Assembly (NCBI GenBank): GCA_023392135.1
Contig: JAEVZQ010000385.1
Coordinates: 1-6,516 of the forward strand
DNA length: 6,516 bases
Source: Pseudomonadota bacterium
Lineage (GTDB): Bacteria; Pseudomonadota; Alphaproteobacteria; Rhizobiales; Hyphomicrobiaceae
Reading direction: 5' to 3'
Positions 5,818 to 6,516 of this stretch are shown here, piece by piece. Made by a program: the position numbers and the translations under genes. The notes beneath the pieces were generated by a model. That model saw nothing but the letters and a program-made list of their open reading frames with translations. It was not told where the DNA came from and did not search any database. Every line of letters begins with the position of its first letter. The first letter of the stretch is position 1.

Positions 5818-6231
5818 TCAACTGACGAGCAGATCGGACTCGTTGTCAGCCGATTCCGCGGCTTCTTCCGACAGCAGGATCACCAATTGGCGCATGCAGA
5901 AGCGATAGCGCCCCTCGGTCAACCGAAGCGGCGCCTGCGAAATGGCGCGGAGAACGCATTCTTCGGAAATCTGCCCCCGCGCGGGATGGAATTCTGCCAT
6001 GGCCGGGCAGCTCATCAATTCGACATACGCGTCGAGCCGGGCCTGAATGGCGATGCCCGTTTCGACGATTCCCTGTACGACGCCTTCGTCGATCAGCATG
6101 TCGAGGATGGCTTCCGCCCGGCCACGCAGAGTGACGGCTTGGGCGGGCTCGAGCCGCAGGACGGCTTGAACGGCCTTGGCCAAAAGCTCGGGCGGGACAT
6201 CAGTCTCGGTTATTGCGTCGCGATCTTCCAT
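5818..6231 (-). CDS. hypothetical protein, 137 residues, next to an HWE kinase
   Basis: I do not recognise this family. The chosen ATG (6231) gives MEDRDAITETDVPPELL; the frame is open upstream to 6351, but that part is Arg/Pro/Gly-rich, contains the strong hairpin at 6242-6267 and overlaps the end of the kinase gene. The protein is acidic and appears mostly helical: LLAKAVQAVLRL (about 17-28), RGRAEAILDMLIDEGVVQGIVETGIAIQARLD (about 36-67), and a C-terminal LRLTEGRYRFCMRQLVILLSEEAAES region (about 102-127). Two Cys are present (about 74 and 91) plus one at about 112. There is no signal peptide or clear membrane segment. No good ribosome binding site is seen before 6231. It lies 64 bp after the kinase gene on the same strand, so a partner or accessory role is possible but unproven. 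Confidence 0.6.
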   Translation of the reverse strand: MEDRDAITETDVPPELLAKAVQAVLRLEPAQAVTLRGRAEAILDMLIDEGVVQGIVETGIAIQARLDAYVELMSCPAMAEFHPARGQISEECVLRAISQAPLRLTEGRYRFCMRQLVILLSEEAAESADNESDLLVS

Positions 6232-6241
6232 TGTCGCAACT

Positions 6242-6267
6242 GAACCCGGGATTCGCACCCCGGGTTC
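6242..6267. repeat. perfect 9-bp GC-rich hairpin before the 137-residue gene
   Basis: GAACCCGGG (6242-6250) and CCCGGGTTC (6259-6267) are perfect reverse complements around an 8-nt loop. On the - strand it starts 29 nt after the kinase stop and ends 10 nt before the ATG at 6231. It has no following T-run, so it is not a standard intrinsic terminator. It could attenuate read-through from the kinase gene, stabilise an mRNA end, shield the start of the next gene, or bind a dimeric regulator. Confidence 0.7.
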
Positions 6268-6295
6268 CCGTTGCAAACCGACGCCAAGGCCGGGA

Positions 6296-6516
6296 TCAGG
6301 CACTCGCCGATGCTGCCAATCGCAACTTGGCGAACTGCTCGCCGGGGACATCGAGCGTCCACAGCAGCCCGTCAGGGATTGCCTTCAGAACGACATTGGC
6401 GCCGAGAGCGGTGGGAGTGACGTGCTCGAGGATGTCTCGCCCGAAGCCCCGGTGCAGAAGATCGCCCGCCGACTGACGGCCGCGCTCCCGCCATACGATC
6501 ATGAGTCGCGGCGCAC
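6296..6516 (-). CDS. C-terminal fragment of an HWE-family sensor histidine kinase
   Basis: About 73 C-terminal codons are visible; the frame is open to the right window edge, so the gene begins outside. The ATG at 6502 is internal, not a start. The fragment reads as the end of the HATPase domain of HWE/HisKA_2 kinases: VWRERG (the WxExGG-like strand, degenerate here because it lacks the usual Gly-Gly), RGFGRDILEHV (the GFG G2 box followed by the helix beginning in Leu/Ile), LGANVVLKAIPDGLLWTLDVP (paired closing strands with the Pro-Asp-Gly-Leu turn). Such kinases autophosphorylate on His and pass phosphate to response regulators; in alphaproteobacteria several act on PhyR, which controls EcfG. 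Sensor domain and partner are not visible. Family assignment rests on the last 70 residues only. Confidence 0.75.
   Translation of the reverse strand, partial: APRLMIVWRERGRQSAGDLLHRGFGRDILEHVTPTALGANVVLKAIPDGLLWTLDVPGEQFAKLRLAASASA

Noticed and set aside
5233..6243. Two + strand frames of 172 and 163 residues opposite the SDR and 137-residue genes
   Set aside because: The first is antisense to an SDR with all major motifs. The second mirrors the 137-residue gene; that - strand frame is preferred because of its same-strand neighbours and ordered helical pattern, although this second case is less certain.
6242..6267. tRNA-like T-arm (GGTGCGAATCCC resemblance on the - strand)
   Set aside because: The loop has 8 rather than 7 bases, lacks the TTC motif in the right place, and no acceptor, D or anticodon arm can be found around it.

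Overview
The window looks like chromosomal DNA of a high-GC alphaproteobacterium, probably in the Hyphomicrobiales. Three things suggest this: an acyl-CoA dehydrogenase that resembles the methylsuccinyl-CoA dehydrogenase of the ethylmalonyl-CoA pathway, the tail of an HWE-family histidine kinase, and a promoter matching the alphaproteobacterial EcfG (general stress) consensus. No RNA gene, insertion sequence, CRISPR array or phage gene was seen. This is a reading of motifs by eye, with no database search behind it.

Left part (1-3439, + strand): the 3' end of the dehydrogenase gene, a complete thiolase gene, a small secreted SH3-like protein and a YdcF/DUF218-type membrane protein. The first two belong to acyl-CoA carbon metabolism. 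The last two look like cell-envelope proteins and lie 27 bp apart. The gaps are about 120, 36 and 27 bp, so the last three genes could be co-transcribed.

Middle (3453-4479): a small lipoprotein gene on the - strand, convergent with the YdcF gene and divergent from a single-domain rhodanese gene on the + strand. The 133-bp divergent region holds a possible sigma70 promoter for the rhodanese gene and a perfect 9-bp inverted repeat.

Right part (4513-6516, all - strand): in transcription order, the C-terminal end of an HWE histidine kinase, a 137-residue protein I do not recognise, a short-chain dehydrogenase of the general-stress type and a 59-residue small protein. The SDR gene is preceded by GGAAC-N16-CGTT, a full match to the EcfG promoter core. 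Its catalytic YxxxK motif reads YxxxR. A perfect 9-bp stem sits directly in front of the 137-residue gene. Together these suggest a stress-response neighbourhood, which is the most interesting part of the window. No clearly new multi-gene system is visible.
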